Below, piece after piece: positions 54,902-64,000 of a stretch of DNA of 64,000 nucleotides (the stretch's first letter is position 1; each line of letters begins with the position of its first letter). The notes beneath the pieces are model-generated. The model searched no databases. It saw only the letters and a list, made by a program, of their open reading frames with translations, and was not told where the DNA came from. The stretch covers positions 62,001-126,000 of the forward strand of contig NZ_LMRV01000055.1 of the NCBI RefSeq assembly GCF_001428245.1. Reading direction: 5' to 3'. The position numbers were made by a program, and so were the translations under genes. The stretch is from Paenibacillus sp. Soil522 (lineage in GTDB: Bacteria > Bacillota > Bacilli > Paenibacillales > Paenibacillaceae).

Positions 54902-54912
54902 GTTGTGAGTGA

Positions 54913-55710
54913 ATGAACGCGATCGTACAAGGTTTTCCTATTTTTTTGCTTATCTTTTGTCGAATAACTGCGTTTTTCGTCGTCGTGCCTGTGTTCTCCT
55001 CGCGCGGCGTACCGAATGTGTTTAAGATCGGTTTCGGCTTCTTCATTTCGTTTATCGTTTTTTTAACGTACGGAATGAAGCAGACGATTGTACCGGACGC
55101 GGAATATGTACTTATTCTGTTTCGTGAAATATTGGTCGGCGTACTGATGGGTTATGTGGTCTATTTGTTTTTCGCCGTTGTTCAAACCGCTGGCGCCTTT
55201 ATGGATTTGCAGGTTGGTTTTGCAATGGCAAACATAGTAGATCCTCATACGGGTACGTCAGCCCCTTTGCTAGGCAATTTTAAGTACATGCTGATCATCA
55301 TCATTTTTCTGATGATGAACGGCCATCATTTTTTAATAACGGGTCTCATGGATAGCTACAAATGGATGCCTTTGTCAAATGAGCTGTTTAGCAGATTGAT
55401 GAGCGGCAGCGTGACCGACTTTTTAACGAGATTGATAGGCAACACGTTTCTGCTTGCCATTCAAGTAGCTGCGCCGCTTATTGTGGCCATGTTTTTGACA
55501 GATGTAGGCTTGGGTTTCCTGACAAAAACAGCTCCTCAGTTCAATGTATTTGTAATCGGCATCCCGCTAAAGCTTATCATCGGCATGATTTTGCTTGTCT
55601 TGTTAATGCCAAGCCTTGCTGGCATATTCGAAAGATTGTTTTCCATCATGTTTGGCGCTCTGGAACAGCTATTCGGTATTGTGCTGGGACCGCCGCCTGA
55701 AGGGCAATAG
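54913..55710 (+). CDS. fliR: Flagellar export gate protein FliR
   Basis: A 265-residue protein with about six membrane segments. FCRITAFFVVVPVFSSRGVP near the N-terminus and LQVGFAMANIVDPHTGTSAP mid-protein are typical. It completes the FliPQR gate. The ATG at 54913 is 11 bases after fliQ. Confidence 0.94.
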   Translation: MNAIVQGFPIFLLIFCRITAFFVVVPVFSSRGVPNVFKIGFGFFISFIVFLTYGMKQTIVPDAEYVLILFREILVGVLMGYVVYLFFAVVQTAGAFMDLQVGFAMANIVDPHTGTSAPLLGNFKYMLIIIIFLMMNGHHFLITGLMDSYKWMPLSNELFSRLMSGSVTDFLTRLIGNTFLLAIQVAAPLIVAMFLTDVGLGFLTKTAPQFNVFVIGIPLKLIIGMILLVLLMPSLAGIFERLFSIMFGALEQLFGIVLGPPPEGQ

Positions 55711-55723
55711 GAGGATGCTGCCC

Positions 55724-56815
55724 ATGCGCAATTACCGTCTAAAGCTTGATCTTCAGCTGTTCAGTCAGGAAAAGACTGAGCAAGCCACTCCGAGAAAACG
55801 GGATGAAGCAAGAAAGAAAGGTCAGATCGCCAGATCCGCCGACTTGCCAGGTTCACTTATATTAATGTTTGTTTTTATGAGCTTCATCATGTTAGGCGGT
55901 TATTTCAAAGCGCATATTATGATGCTGTTCGGAAATTTATTCGAAGACTGGCTGTTGATGGATTTAACGGCTGGAAACGTGATGACGCTCTTCAATGATG
56001 TAGCCGTCCAGCTGCTGCTCATTTTGCTTCCGATATTTGCAATAGCCGTTATTACCGGGATTCTTGGAAACATTGTGCAGTTTGGTTTTTTGTTGACAGG
56101 CGATCCTCTTAAAATGAAATTTAGCAAGCTGAACCCGGTTAACGGGTTTAAACAAATCTTTTCAACAAAAACAGTAGTTGAATTTTTTAAAAGTATTTTG
56201 AAGCTGCTGATCGTAGCAGTGCTCGTATATATGACGATCATGAAGGAATGGAATCGGATATTGGTATTGGCAAGCCTTCCGGTTCAACAAATATTTAGCT
56301 TTATCGCAGGTTTAACCGTGAAGCTGGGGATCGAAATCGGTACGGTGCTTACGGTACTTGCGCTGGCCGATTATTTCTATCAACGCTTTGAACATAACAA
56401 AAGCTTGAAAATGTCCAAGCAAGATATAAAGGATGAACACAAGAAATCGGAGGGTGACCCGATCATCAAGGGCCGTATTCGTGAGCGTCAGCGCAAAATG
56501 GCGCTTCAGCGAATGATGCAGGAGGTTCCAAAAGCGGATGTCATCATTACAAACCCTACACATTTCGCTATCGCATTGAAATACGATGCAACGAAGATGG
56601 AAGCGCCCAAGATCATTGCCAAAGGGATGGACCACGTTGCGCTTCGCATCAAAGAAATAGCCAAACAAAATGGTGTAGTAACAATGGAAAATAAGCCGCT
56701 GGCCAGAGCGCTTTTCGAACGGGCTGAGATTGGAGATGTTATTCCCCCAGACCTGTTCCAAGCTGTGGCTGAGGTGCTCGCATATGTATATAAGCTGAAA
56801 GGACGCGTGAAATAA
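55724..56815 (+). CDS. flhB: Flagellar export switch protein FlhB
   Basis: A 363-residue protein with four membrane helices in the N-terminal half and a cytoplasmic C-domain that autocleaves at Asn277-Pro278 in TNPTHFAIAL. Cleavage permits the change from hook to filament substrates, triggered by FliK. The ATG at 55724 follows AGGAGGATG. The closer ATG at 55715 abuts the ribosome-binding site. A free-standing homologue of its C-domain is encoded at 25934-26242. Confidence 0.96.
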   Translation: MRNYRLKLDLQLFSQEKTEQATPRKRDEARKKGQIARSADLPGSLILMFVFMSFIMLGGYFKAHIMMLFGNLFEDWLLMDLTAGNVMTLFNDVAVQLLLILLPIFAIAVITGILGNIVQFGFLLTGDPLKMKFSKLNPVNGFKQIFSTKTVVEFFKSILKLLIVAVLVYMTIMKEWNRILVLASLPVQQIFSFIAGLTVKLGIEIGTVLTVLALADYFYQRFEHNKSLKMSKQDIKDEHKKSEGDPIIKGRIRERQRKMALQRMMQEVPKADVIITNPTHFAIALKYDATKMEAPKIIAKGMDHVALRIKEIAKQNGVVTMENKPLARALFERAEIGDVIPPDLFQAVAEVLAYVYKLKGRVK

Positions 56816-56843
56816 TCATAACACTACGGGAGGAGGCGGCGTC

Positions 56844-58874
56844 ATGAAAGCAAAGGACTTTGTAGTACTTTTTGGCGTAATTGGAATTGTGCTCATGATG
56901 ATAATCCCGATCCCAGTCCTACTACTAGACATTCTCATTATTTTAAACATTTCGATCGCTTTGATGATTTTACTAATCGCTATGAATACGAGAGAGGCAC
57001 TTGATTTCTCTATATTCCCGGCCATTCTATTAATCACTACTCTATTCCGACTAGCGCTGAATGTTTCAACGACTAGAAATATTTTGTCGCATGCTGAAGC
57101 GGGGGAGGTCGTCGCTACATTTGGCAGCTGGGTTGGCGGGGGAGAAATTGCAATCGGCTTTATCGTCTTCCTCATCCTCGTTGTCGTTCAATTTATCGTC
57201 ATCACCAAAGGCTCTGAGCGGGTAGCGGAGGTCGCAGCAAGATTTACGTTAGACGCGATGCCAGGTAAACAAATGAGTATCGATGCGGACTTGAACGCCG
57301 GATTGATCAATGAACAGCAAGCGAAAGCCCGCCGATCCAAAATTGAACGGGAAGCTGATTTTTACGGTGCGATGGACGGTGCCAGTAAATTCGTAAAAGG
57401 CGATGCAATTGCCTCTATCATCATTCTAGCCATCAACTTGGTAGGCGGATTCATTATCGGTATGGCTATCCATGATTTAAGCTTTGGAGAATCGCTTTCA
57501 ACCTTCTCTATCCTTACAATCGGAGACGGACTCGTCAGTCAAATACCTGCCTTGCTTATTTCAACCGCCGCAGGCTTGATCGTTACCCGTGCTGCATCTG
57601 ACGGTAACCTGGCGGAGGATGTTACGGCGCAGCTGTTCAAATATCCGAAGCTCTTATTTATCGCCGCAGGAACGATAGCTTTATTAGGACTTACACCAAT
57701 CGGGCCAATGCGGACATGGCCATTCGCTATTTTGCTTGCATACGGCGGCTGGTACATGCATAAGGCGATTCATAAGCAGAAGGAGCAAGAGGAGATGCTC
57801 GTTGAAGAGCAGCAGATTGAAGAGGTTCGCAGTCCCGAAAGCGTCATTAGTCTTCTGCAAATTGATCCGATTGAATTCGAGTTTGGTTATGGTCTTATAC
57901 CGCTTGCGGATACGCAGCAGGGTGGAGATTTGCTTGATCGGATCATAATGATCCGCAGGCAATGCGCTCTGGAACTGGGGCTCGTTGTTCCAGTTATTCG
58001 GATCCGGGATAATATTCAACTAAAGCCGAATGAGTATGTAATCAAAATTAAAGGAAACACCGTTGCTCGCGGTGACTTGCTGCTCAATCATTATTTGGCC
58101 ATGAGCCCGGGTTTTGAGGATGATTCGGTCATCGGGATAGAAACAATCGAGCCAGCCTTCGGATTGCCTGCCATTTGGATCGATGAGCAAATGAAGGAGA
58201 GAGCTGAGCTGTCCGGCTATACAGTCGTAGATCCGCCTTCAGTCGTGGCAACGCATTTGACGGAAATCATTAAACGTCATGCACATGAGCTCATTGGACG
58301 CCAAGAAACGAAGCTGCTGGTAGAAAATGTGAAAGAATCGTATCCGGCGCTTATTGATGAATTGATTCCTTCCATTCTTACAATCGGCGACGTACAGAAA
58401 GTATTGTCTAAGCTGCTGCGTGAAAAGGTATCGATTCGTAACCTCGTTACCATATTTGAAGCATTAGCTGATCACGGTAACTATACGAAGGACGCTGATA
58501 TATTGACAGAGTATGTACGTCAGTCATTATCCAGACAAATTACACAGCAGTTTTCTTCAGGCAGCGACACCCTGCGGGTTATTACGGTCGGGCCGCAGCT
58601 TGAGAAAAAAATTGCAGAGTCTGTACAGCAGTCGGAGCAAGGCAGCTATATTGCGCTCGATCCCGTTTCTACGCAGCAGATCTATCAGAAGCTTAATGAG
58701 CATGTCAATCGTCAAATTCAATCCGGCCAACAACCTGTCGTACTCGCATCACCTGCAATCCGAATGTATTTGAGACAGATTGTGGAGAGAACGATGCAGG
58801 ATGTGCCTGTGCTTTCCTACAGCGAGCTTGAACCGAACATTGAAGTACAAAGCATCGGGGTGGTGAACCTATGA
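56844..58874 (+). CDS. flhA: Flagellar export apparatus protein FlhA
   Basis: A 676-residue protein, standard length. The N-terminal half has about eight membrane segments and the FHIPEP stretch, including RFTLDAMPGKQMSIDADLNA followed by GLINEQQA. The cytoplasmic C-half forms the nonameric ring that binds export substrates. The ATG at 56844 follows GGGAGGAGGC. It overlaps flhF by four bases. Confidence 0.97.
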   Translation: MKAKDFVVLFGVIGIVLMMIIPIPVLLLDILIILNISIALMILLIAMNTREALDFSIFPAILLITTLFRLALNVSTTRNILSHAEAGEVVATFGSWVGGGEIAIGFIVFLILVVVQFIVITKGSERVAEVAARFTLDAMPGKQMSIDADLNAGLINEQQAKARRSKIEREADFYGAMDGASKFVKGDAIASIIILAINLVGGFIIGMAIHDLSFGESLSTFSILTIGDGLVSQIPALLISTAAGLIVTRAASDGNLAEDVTAQLFKYPKLLFIAAGTIALLGLTPIGPMRTWPFAILLAYGGWYMHKAIHKQKEQEEMLVEEQQIEEVRSPESVISLLQIDPIEFEFGYGLIPLADTQQGGDLLDRIIMIRRQCALELGLVVPVIRIRDNIQLKPNEYVIKIKGNTVARGDLLLNHYLAMSPGFEDDSVIGIETIEPAFGLPAIWIDEQMKERAELSGYTVVDPPSVVATHLTEIIKRHAHELIGRQETKLLVENVKESYPALIDELIPSILTIGDVQKVLSKLLREKVSIRNLVTIFEALADHGNYTKDADILTEYVRQSLSRQITQQFSSGSDTLRVITVGPQLEKKIAESVQQSEQGSYIALDPVSTQQIYQKLNEHVNRQIQSGQQPVVLASPAIRMYLRQIVERTMQDVPVLSYSELEPNIEVQSIGVVNL

Positions 58875-60073
58875 GAGTAAAACGTTATGTGGTAAATGCA
58901 CTGCCTGAGGCTGTTTCGATGATTAGGAGCGAGCTTGGGAAGGATGCCGTTATTTTGAATACGAAGGAAATAAAGGTTGGCGGGTTTATGGGAATGTTTC
59001 GTAAGAAGAAGATGGAGGTTATAGCCGCTATCGAATCGAATCAAACGCCTCCTCCGCCGCAGCCTCTGCGTAAAGCGGATCCCCAAGTGGATGCGGCCGT
59101 TGAGCAAATATTGCTTACGGCGCAGCGCACAGCTACTGCAGTAATGGAGCCGCCCGCAGCTCCTATTGTTGCGGAGCAAAATGCGAGAATCGAACGGGAA
59201 CAGTTCATTATGGATGAGATTCGAGATTTAAGAGAATACATAGTCAAGCTCTCTAAACAATCAAGCAATCAAATGGCGATGTCCGAGCAATTGATTCAGC
59301 TCAAAGAGCATTTGATCGAGCAGGAATTGGATGCGCCTTGGATCGAACGGTTGCTTGAAACGATTATGGACAAGCAGAACGAGGAACGAATTGAATTCAA
59401 CAGGGAGCAGGTTTGGGATCATGCCGCTTCTCGCCTTGAAGAGTGGCTGCGGCCTTACGTAGGCAGCGGTATTAGCAGTCAAGCAAGAGTCGTGCATTTT
59501 GTCGGACCAACCGGTGTAGGCAAAACGACTACGATCGCAAAGCTTGCAGCAGAGCATACGATTAAGAACGGACGGAAGGTTGGATTTATTACTTCTGATA
59601 CATACCGAATTGCAGCAGTCGATCAGCTTAGGACATATGCAAACATATTGAACGTACCTCTAGAGGTCGTTTTCTCGCCAATGGATTTGCCGCGTGCCTT
59701 CATGCAGCTTGCCGAGCGGGATTTAATTTATATGGATACAGCAGGGCGGAATTTCCGCAGCGAGCTGCATGTATCCGAAGTGAACAGCTTACTTCAAACA
59801 ACCGAGCCCAGCGAAACGGTGCTGGTGCTTAGCATGACAGGCAAGACTCGCGACATGGCTGCGGTTGCGGAACATTTTAGCAAATACGGTGTTCGCAAAG
59901 TATTGTTTACGAAGCTGGATGAAACAGCGGTCTTCGGAGCAATTTTTAACCTGATCATGAACTTTGAACTGCTTCCTACTTATATGGCCAGCGGACAGAC
60001 CGTTCCGGACGATATTGCGAAGTTTCAAGTAGAAACGTACATACAGCAGCTGCTCGGGAGTAAGAGCCCATGA
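58871..60073 (+). CDS. flhF: Flagellar biosynthesis SRP-like GTPase FlhF
   Basis: A 400-residue GTPase of the Ffh/FtsY class that sets flagellar position. The basic/proline-rich B domain (with QTPPPPQPL) precedes the N and G domains. The P-loop is [15 protein letters not shown], followed by TSDTYRIAAVDQLRTYA, MDTAGRN and TKLDETA. The ATG at 58871 overlaps flhA, and the 3' end overlaps flhG by four bases. Confidence 0.95.
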   Translation: MRVKRYVVNALPEAVSMIRSELGKDAVILNTKEIKVGGFMGMFRKKKMEVIAAIESNQTPPPPQPLRKADPQVDAAVEQILLTAQRTATAVMEPPAAPIVAEQNARIEREQFIMDEIRDLREYIVKLSKQSSNQMAMSEQLIQLKEHLIEQELDAPWIERLLETIMDKQNEERIEFNREQVWDHAASRLEEWLRPYVGSGISSQARVVHFVGPTGVGKTTTIAKLAAEHTIKNGRKVGFITSDTYRIAAVDQLRTYANILNVPLEVVFSPMDLPRAFMQLAERDLIYMDTAGRNFRSELHVSEVNSLLQTTEPSETVLVLSMTGKTRDMAAVAEHFSKYGVRKVLFTKLDETAVFGAIFNLIMNFELLPTYMASGQTVPDDIAKFQVETYIQQLLGSKSP

Positions 60074-60939
60074 TGGATCAAGCGGAAGCGTTACGTAACT
60101 TAGTAAAGCAGCAAGAGCTTCAGGACGAAGGCCGTACGACTCGCGTTGTAACGGTTACCAGCGGGAAGGGCGGCGTCGGGAAATCGAATTTTAGCCTGAA
60201 TTTCGCATTGTCGCTGCAGCGGTTGGGGAAAAAAGTGCTTGTGTTCGATGCAGATCTCGGGATGGCTAACATTGATGTGCTGATGGGCGTATCATCAACC
60301 TATAATTTATATCATTTGCTTAAGCAGGAAAAAACGATTTGGGAAATCGTACAGGAAGGGCCGGAGGGACTTAACTTTATCGCCGGCGGATCCGGTTTAC
60401 GCGACTTGATGGATTTATCTGCGGAGCAGCTTGACCGCTTCGCGGATGAAATAGGCAAGCTGCATGGCAAATATGATGTGATTCTGTTTGATACGGGTGC
60501 CGGACTTTCGAAGGAAACGGTTAAGTTTATCACTTCCGCCCAGGAAACAATCGTCGTCACTACACCTGAGCCGACATCGATTACGGATGCTTATGCGTTA
60601 ATTAAGATGGTTAAAGCGATGGACGTTGACGTTCAATTCAAGTTAATAGTCAATCGCGCCACTGATTTCCGGGAAGGCAAGCAAACCGCTGATAAAATCA
60701 GCATGGTTGCTCAAAGGTTTCTTCAATCTGATTTGCCTCATTTAGGCATTTTGCCAGATGATCCAAACGTTTCTAAAGCTGTTAAGCGTCAAATGCCGTT
60801 TACTGTTGCTTACCCGGGAAGTGAAGCATCGCTTGCGGTTGAACGGATTGCGAAGCACTTTCTTGAGATCCCGCAGAGCACTGCAGTTAGCGGCGGAGTC
60901 AAAGGGTTTTTGCATAAAATGTTCAGACGCTCAAGATAA
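60070..60939 (+). CDS. flhG: MinD-like ATPase FlhG (YlxH)
   Basis: A 289-residue ParA/MinD-family ATPase that controls flagellar number and pattern by activating the FlhF GTPase. The deviant Walker A is SGKGGVGKSNFSLNFA, and VLVFDADLGMANIDVLMG and DTGAGLS follow. The N-terminal Gln-rich DQAEALRNLVKQQ is the FlhF-activating region. It overlaps flhF by ATGA. Confidence 0.95.
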   Translation: MMDQAEALRNLVKQQELQDEGRTTRVVTVTSGKGGVGKSNFSLNFALSLQRLGKKVLVFDADLGMANIDVLMGVSSTYNLYHLLKQEKTIWEIVQEGPEGLNFIAGGSGLRDLMDLSAEQLDRFADEIGKLHGKYDVILFDTGAGLSKETVKFITSAQETIVVTTPEPTSITDAYALIKMVKAMDVDVQFKLIVNRATDFREGKQTADKISMVAQRFLQSDLPHLGILPDDPNVSKAVKRQMPFTVAYPGSEASLAVERIAKHFLEIPQSTAVSGGVKGFLHKMFRRSR

Positions 60940-60965
60940 TCCTTTGGAAGTGAGGAGGAAACAAA

Positions 60966-62327
60966 ATGGCTCCTTATCGTATTCTTGTTGTTGATGATTC
61001 CGGATTTATGCGGAAATTCATAAGCGATTTAATTGTTAAAGATCCGCAATTTACGATTGTGGCGACTGCTGAAAATGGATTAGACGCCATTGAAGCCGTT
61101 CGGGAATGGAAACCGGATGCTGTTACATTAGATTTGGAAATGCCGTTAATGAACGGAATAGAAGCACTGAAAAGGATAATGAAAGACAACCCAACGCCTG
61201 TCATCATGCTCTCGGGAATTAGCGAGGACAATACGAGAGAGACGATTAAGGCGCTGCAATTCGGCGCATTCGACTTTATAAGAAAGCCTTCAAGCGCCAT
61301 TTCGAACGATATTCATCAGGTCGGCGAGGTTTTGCTTGAGAAATTGCGTTTCGCCGTGCTGACGAAGCGGCATCAACCTGTCATTACGATTAGCGAGATG
61401 CCGGAGTCGATTGTCGAAGAAGCAAAGCCAATTATACATAGTAGAGACCATACTTTGAAAAAGCCACTGCAGCTTGAGGAGCCTGTTATTGCACCGCTGC
61501 CTGCACCTATCAAAGATCGGTACAAGCCGGTTTTTTCGAAAGTAGAGCACAAGCAGCGGCTGCAGCAAGAGGTAACCCCTTTACATACAAAACCAAAAGG
61601 CGCAAAGCCTGAAGTAGCTGAGCCGAGTAAGGCCGCTTCGGCGTTTGCTGCTCGCAAATCCGTCATCAAGGAATCGCTGGCTGATGCTAAACCTCTTTTT
61701 GCAGAGCCACCCTCTATAAAAAAGGCCAAGTTTAGCGGTCTGCAAGCAGTTTTCAAACATATAGTAGCAATCGGTACATCGACAGGCGGACCGAGAGCGC
61801 TCCATGAAGTCATTACTTCTTTGCCTGCTGATTTTCCGGCTCCTGTGCTTATCGTACAACATATGCCTCCAAAATTTACAAAATCGCTTGCTCAGCGGCT
61901 TGATAGCTTTAGCGGGCTGCATGTTGTTGAGGCGGAGCAGGGGCAGAGGGTGGTTGCTGGAGTTGTTTATCTTGCACCTGGCGGATATCACATGGAGCTT
62001 GCTAAGGATTCGTCCGGCTACTTGATATTATTGACTGAGCAGCCTCAACGCAACGGTCATCGCCCTTCCGTCGACGTTTTGTTTGACTCGTTGACAGCAT
62101 TTCGGGAGCTTAAGCGGCATGCAGTCATCATGACGGGTATGGGAAGCGATGGCGCGAAGGGCATGAAGCTGCTAGTCGAATGCGGTGCCGAAACAACGAT
62201 TGCCGAAGCAGAAGAAACCTGTGTCGTTTATGGCATGCCCAGGTCCGCGGTTGAGGCTGGTTGCGTGGGCAAAGTACTGCCGCTGCAGCACATTGCCCCG
62301 CAGCTTGTGCAGGCAGTGCTGAAATAA
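60966..62327 (+). CDS. cheB: Chemotaxis protein-glutamate methylesterase CheB
   Basis: A 453-residue response regulator that demethylates chemoreceptors. The receiver domain has Asp56 in VTLDLEMPLMNG. The catalytic domain has Ser272 (GTSTGGPRAL), His299 (VQHMPP) and Asp395 (TGMGSDGAKG). The linker of about 130 residues (130-262), rich in Lys, Pro, Ala and Glu, is long; B. subtilis CheB is 357 residues in total. The ATG at 60966 follows GTGAGGAGG. Confidence 0.95.
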   Translation: MAPYRILVVDDSGFMRKFISDLIVKDPQFTIVATAENGLDAIEAVREWKPDAVTLDLEMPLMNGIEALKRIMKDNPTPVIMLSGISEDNTRETIKALQFGAFDFIRKPSSAISNDIHQVGEVLLEKLRFAVLTKRHQPVITISEMPESIVEEAKPIIHSRDHTLKKPLQLEEPVIAPLPAPIKDRYKPVFSKVEHKQRLQQEVTPLHTKPKGAKPEVAEPSKAASAFAARKSVIKESLADAKPLFAEPPSIKKAKFSGLQAVFKHIVAIGTSTGGPRALHEVITSLPADFPAPVLIVQHMPPKFTKSLAQRLDSFSGLHVVEAEQGQRVVAGVVYLAPGGYHMELAKDSSGYLILLTEQPQRNGHRPSVDVLFDSLTAFRELKRHAVIMTGMGSDGAKGMKLLVECGAETTIAEAEETCVVYGMPRSAVEAGCVGKVLPLQHIAPQLVQAVLK

Positions 62328-62370
62328 ATAGGCTAGATCGCTTAACCATACTTACAGGAGGTGCTGGGAA

Positions 62371-64000
62371 ATGGATATGAATGCCTATTTATCGATGTTT
62401 ATCGATGAATCTAATGATCACCTGCAAGCGTTGAATGAAAACTTGCTTCGACTGGAAAGCGAACCTGAGGAGCTTAGTATCGTTCAAAATATATTTCGTT
62501 CAGCTCATACGCTGAAAGGGATGTCGGCCACTATGGGCTTTGAAGATTTGGCTGCGCTGACGCATGAAATGGAAAACGTGCTCGACCTCGTTCGAAACAG
62601 CAAGCTGAAAATGGACAGCTTTATTTTTGACACCTTGTTTAAAGGCCTGGATGCGCTTGAAGCGATGGTCCAGGATATCGTAGGCGGAGGTACAGGGAAA
62701 GCTGACGTCACTTCCATCGTGAACTCATTGCAAATTATTTTAAAGAGCGACTATAGTGCGAGCAAAGCGGTTGAAGCTGGAGCAGTGGCAGCAAGTTCAG
62801 CAGGCGCTTCAGGTTCAAGCGCATCAGGGGTGATGCTGCTCGATGAATTCCAATCCTCCGTATTGCTTCAATCGATCGAGACGGGCCACAACGTTTTTCA
62901 CATTCAGATAGCTATTCGCGATAATTGCATGCTAAAAGCGGTTCGCGCTTATATGGTGTTTGAACTGCTTGAACGTACGGGAGAAGTTATTAAATCCGAT
63001 CCGTCCGTTCAGGATATTGAGCAGGAAAAGTTCGATTTCACCTTCACTGTGTTTACAATTTCTCAAGTGACACAGGAAGATCTTCAAGCACAGCTTCTTA
63101 ACATATCTGAGATTGAGTCTGCTGTTGTAACGTTACTGGACTCAGAAACGTTAGCTGTACTCAGTCAATCCCATGCAGCTGCGGCAGTAGAAGTTATTGA
63201 GGCTGCTGAGGTTGCGAAGGCTGATACTCCGTCGAAAGCTGGTGGAGATGCGCCGCGTGAAGCAGCAGCAAGCAAAGGACAAGCTTCTGCCGCACCAGCT
63301 AATGTATCCCGAACAATTCGTGTCGATATTGAGCGATTGGATACACTTATGAACTTGTTTAGCGAATTGCTCATCGATCGCGTAAGACTTGAGCAGCTTT
63401 CTAGCGAAATTAAGCGAAACGACTTAACCGAAACGGTAGAGCATATGACACGCGTAAGCTCGGACCTGCAAAGCATCGTTCTTAAGCTGCGGATGGTTCC
63501 TGTGGATTCCGTTTTCAATCGTTTCCCTCGAATGATTAGAGATTTGGCTAAATCGTTAGACAAAAAAATTGATCTTGTCATTACAGGTGCTGACACAGAA
63601 CTTGACCGTACCGTTATTGATGAAATTGGCGACCCGCTAGTTCACTTGCTTCGTAATTCGGTTGACCATGGCATTGAAACCGTCGATGAGCGAATTGCAG
63701 CCGGTAAGCCGGAAACAGGTACAATCTACCTGCGTGCCTATCACAGCGGAAATCATGTCTTTATCGAAGTGGAAGAGGATGGCCGCGGCATCCACCAAGA
63801 ACGTGTTCTCAAAACAGCTGTTAAAAATGGTGTCGTCTCCGAGGAGCAAGCTAAGCTGCTGTCCCCGGATGAAATCAATATGCTTATTTTTGCAGCAGGC
63901 TTCAGCACCGCCGATAAAATTTCGGATATTTCAGGACGAGGCGTCGGTCTAGATGTCGTGCGGTCCAAAATCACCTCTTTAGGCGGTAACGTGACAATCG
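62371..64000 (+). CDS. cheA: Chemotaxis histidine kinase CheA (3' end outside window)
   Basis: The first 543 codons are present. The P1 domain has the phosphorylated His46 in SAHTLKGMSATMG. A P2 region (about 150-260) and an Ala/Ser-rich linker lead to the P3 dimer helices. The P4 ATPase domain has HLLRNSVDHGIE (N box), EEDGRGI (G1) and FSTADKISDISGRGVGLDVV. P5 lies beyond the window. The kinase phosphorylates CheY and CheB. The ATG at 62371 follows CAGGAGGTG. Confidence 0.95.
   Translation, partial: MDMNAYLSMFIDESNDHLQALNENLLRLESEPEELSIVQNIFRSAHTLKGMSATMGFEDLAALTHEMENVLDLVRNSKLKMDSFIFDTLFKGLDALEAMVQDIVGGGTGKADVTSIVNSLQIILKSDYSASKAVEAGAVAASSAGASGSSASGVMLLDEFQSSVLLQSIETGHNVFHIQIAIRDNCMLKAVRAYMVFELLERTGEVIKSDPSVQDIEQEKFDFTFTVFTISQVTQEDLQAQLLNISEIESAVVTLLDSETLAVLSQSHAAAAVEVIEAAEVAKADTPSKAGGDAPREAAASKGQASAAPANVSRTIRVDIERLDTLMNLFSELLIDRVRLEQLSSEIKRNDLTETVEHMTRVSSDLQSIVLKLRMVPVDSVFNRFPRMIRDLAKSLDKKIDLVITGADTELDRTVIDEIGDPLVHLLRNSVDHGIETVDERIAAGKPETGTIYLRAYHSGNHVFIEVEEDGRGIHQERVLKTAVKNGVVSEEQAKLLSPDEINMLIFAAGFSTADKISDISGRGVGLDVVRSKITSLGGNVTI

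Overview
The window is a gene-dense chromosomal stretch of a motile, spore-forming Firmicute, most like Paenibacillus or a close Paenibacillaceae relative. The reasons are the FapR, CodY, HslVU and FliY/CheY families, a ylbJ sporulation gene, Bacillales gene order, strong Shine-Dalgarno sites and frequent TTG/GTG starts. Placement below family level is inference. There are no rRNA or tRNA genes, no prophage, no insertion sequence and no CRISPR array. Nearly all of it is ordinary core genome.

Region 1 (1-4.7 kb): ylbJ (minus), a PDZ/Lon-type membrane protease (plus), tmcAL (minus), then yceD-rpmF from a consensus promoter. Region 2 (4.7-16.9 kb): fapR-plsX-fabH-fabD-fabG-acpP-fabF-rnc-smc-ftsY. 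This is the fatty-acid elongation set behind a recognisable FapR operator, followed by RNase III, chromosome organisation and the SRP receptor. Region 3 (16.9-26.7 kb): ylxM-ffh-rpsP-khpA, rimM-trmD, rplS-lepB-rbgA-rnhB, then a FliK-like protein, a FlhB-C-terminus-like protein and yraN. Region 4 (26.7-38.8 kb): comM (minus), sucCD, dprA-topA, trmFO, hslVU and codY.

Region 5 (39.0 kb to the end) is one long fla/che operon: flgB-flgC-fliE-fliF-fliG-fliH-fliI-fliJ-ylxF-fliK-flgD-(flagellar operon protein)-flgE-flbD-fliL-fliM-fliY-cheY-fliO-fliP-fliQ-fliR-flhB-flhA-flhF-flhG-cheB-cheA. Most neighbours overlap or sit within 50 bases of each other. cheA is cut by the window end. The genes encode the rod, hook, MS ring, C ring, export gate, export ATPase and chemotaxis core.

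I do not see a clearly new multi-gene system. The items most worth a second look are: (a) the FliK-like/FlhB-C-like pair outside the flagellar operon; (b) a decayed CAP/SCP-domain pseudogene between trmD and rplS; (c) several strongly structured intergenic elements, namely a large inverted repeat before fabF, an AT-rich inverted repeat after rnc, a compact three-way-junction fold after topA and a terminator-like hairpin in the comM leader; (d) a motif shared by two intergenic regions of the fab-smc cluster; and (e) a 9-base tandem repeat inside fliY.
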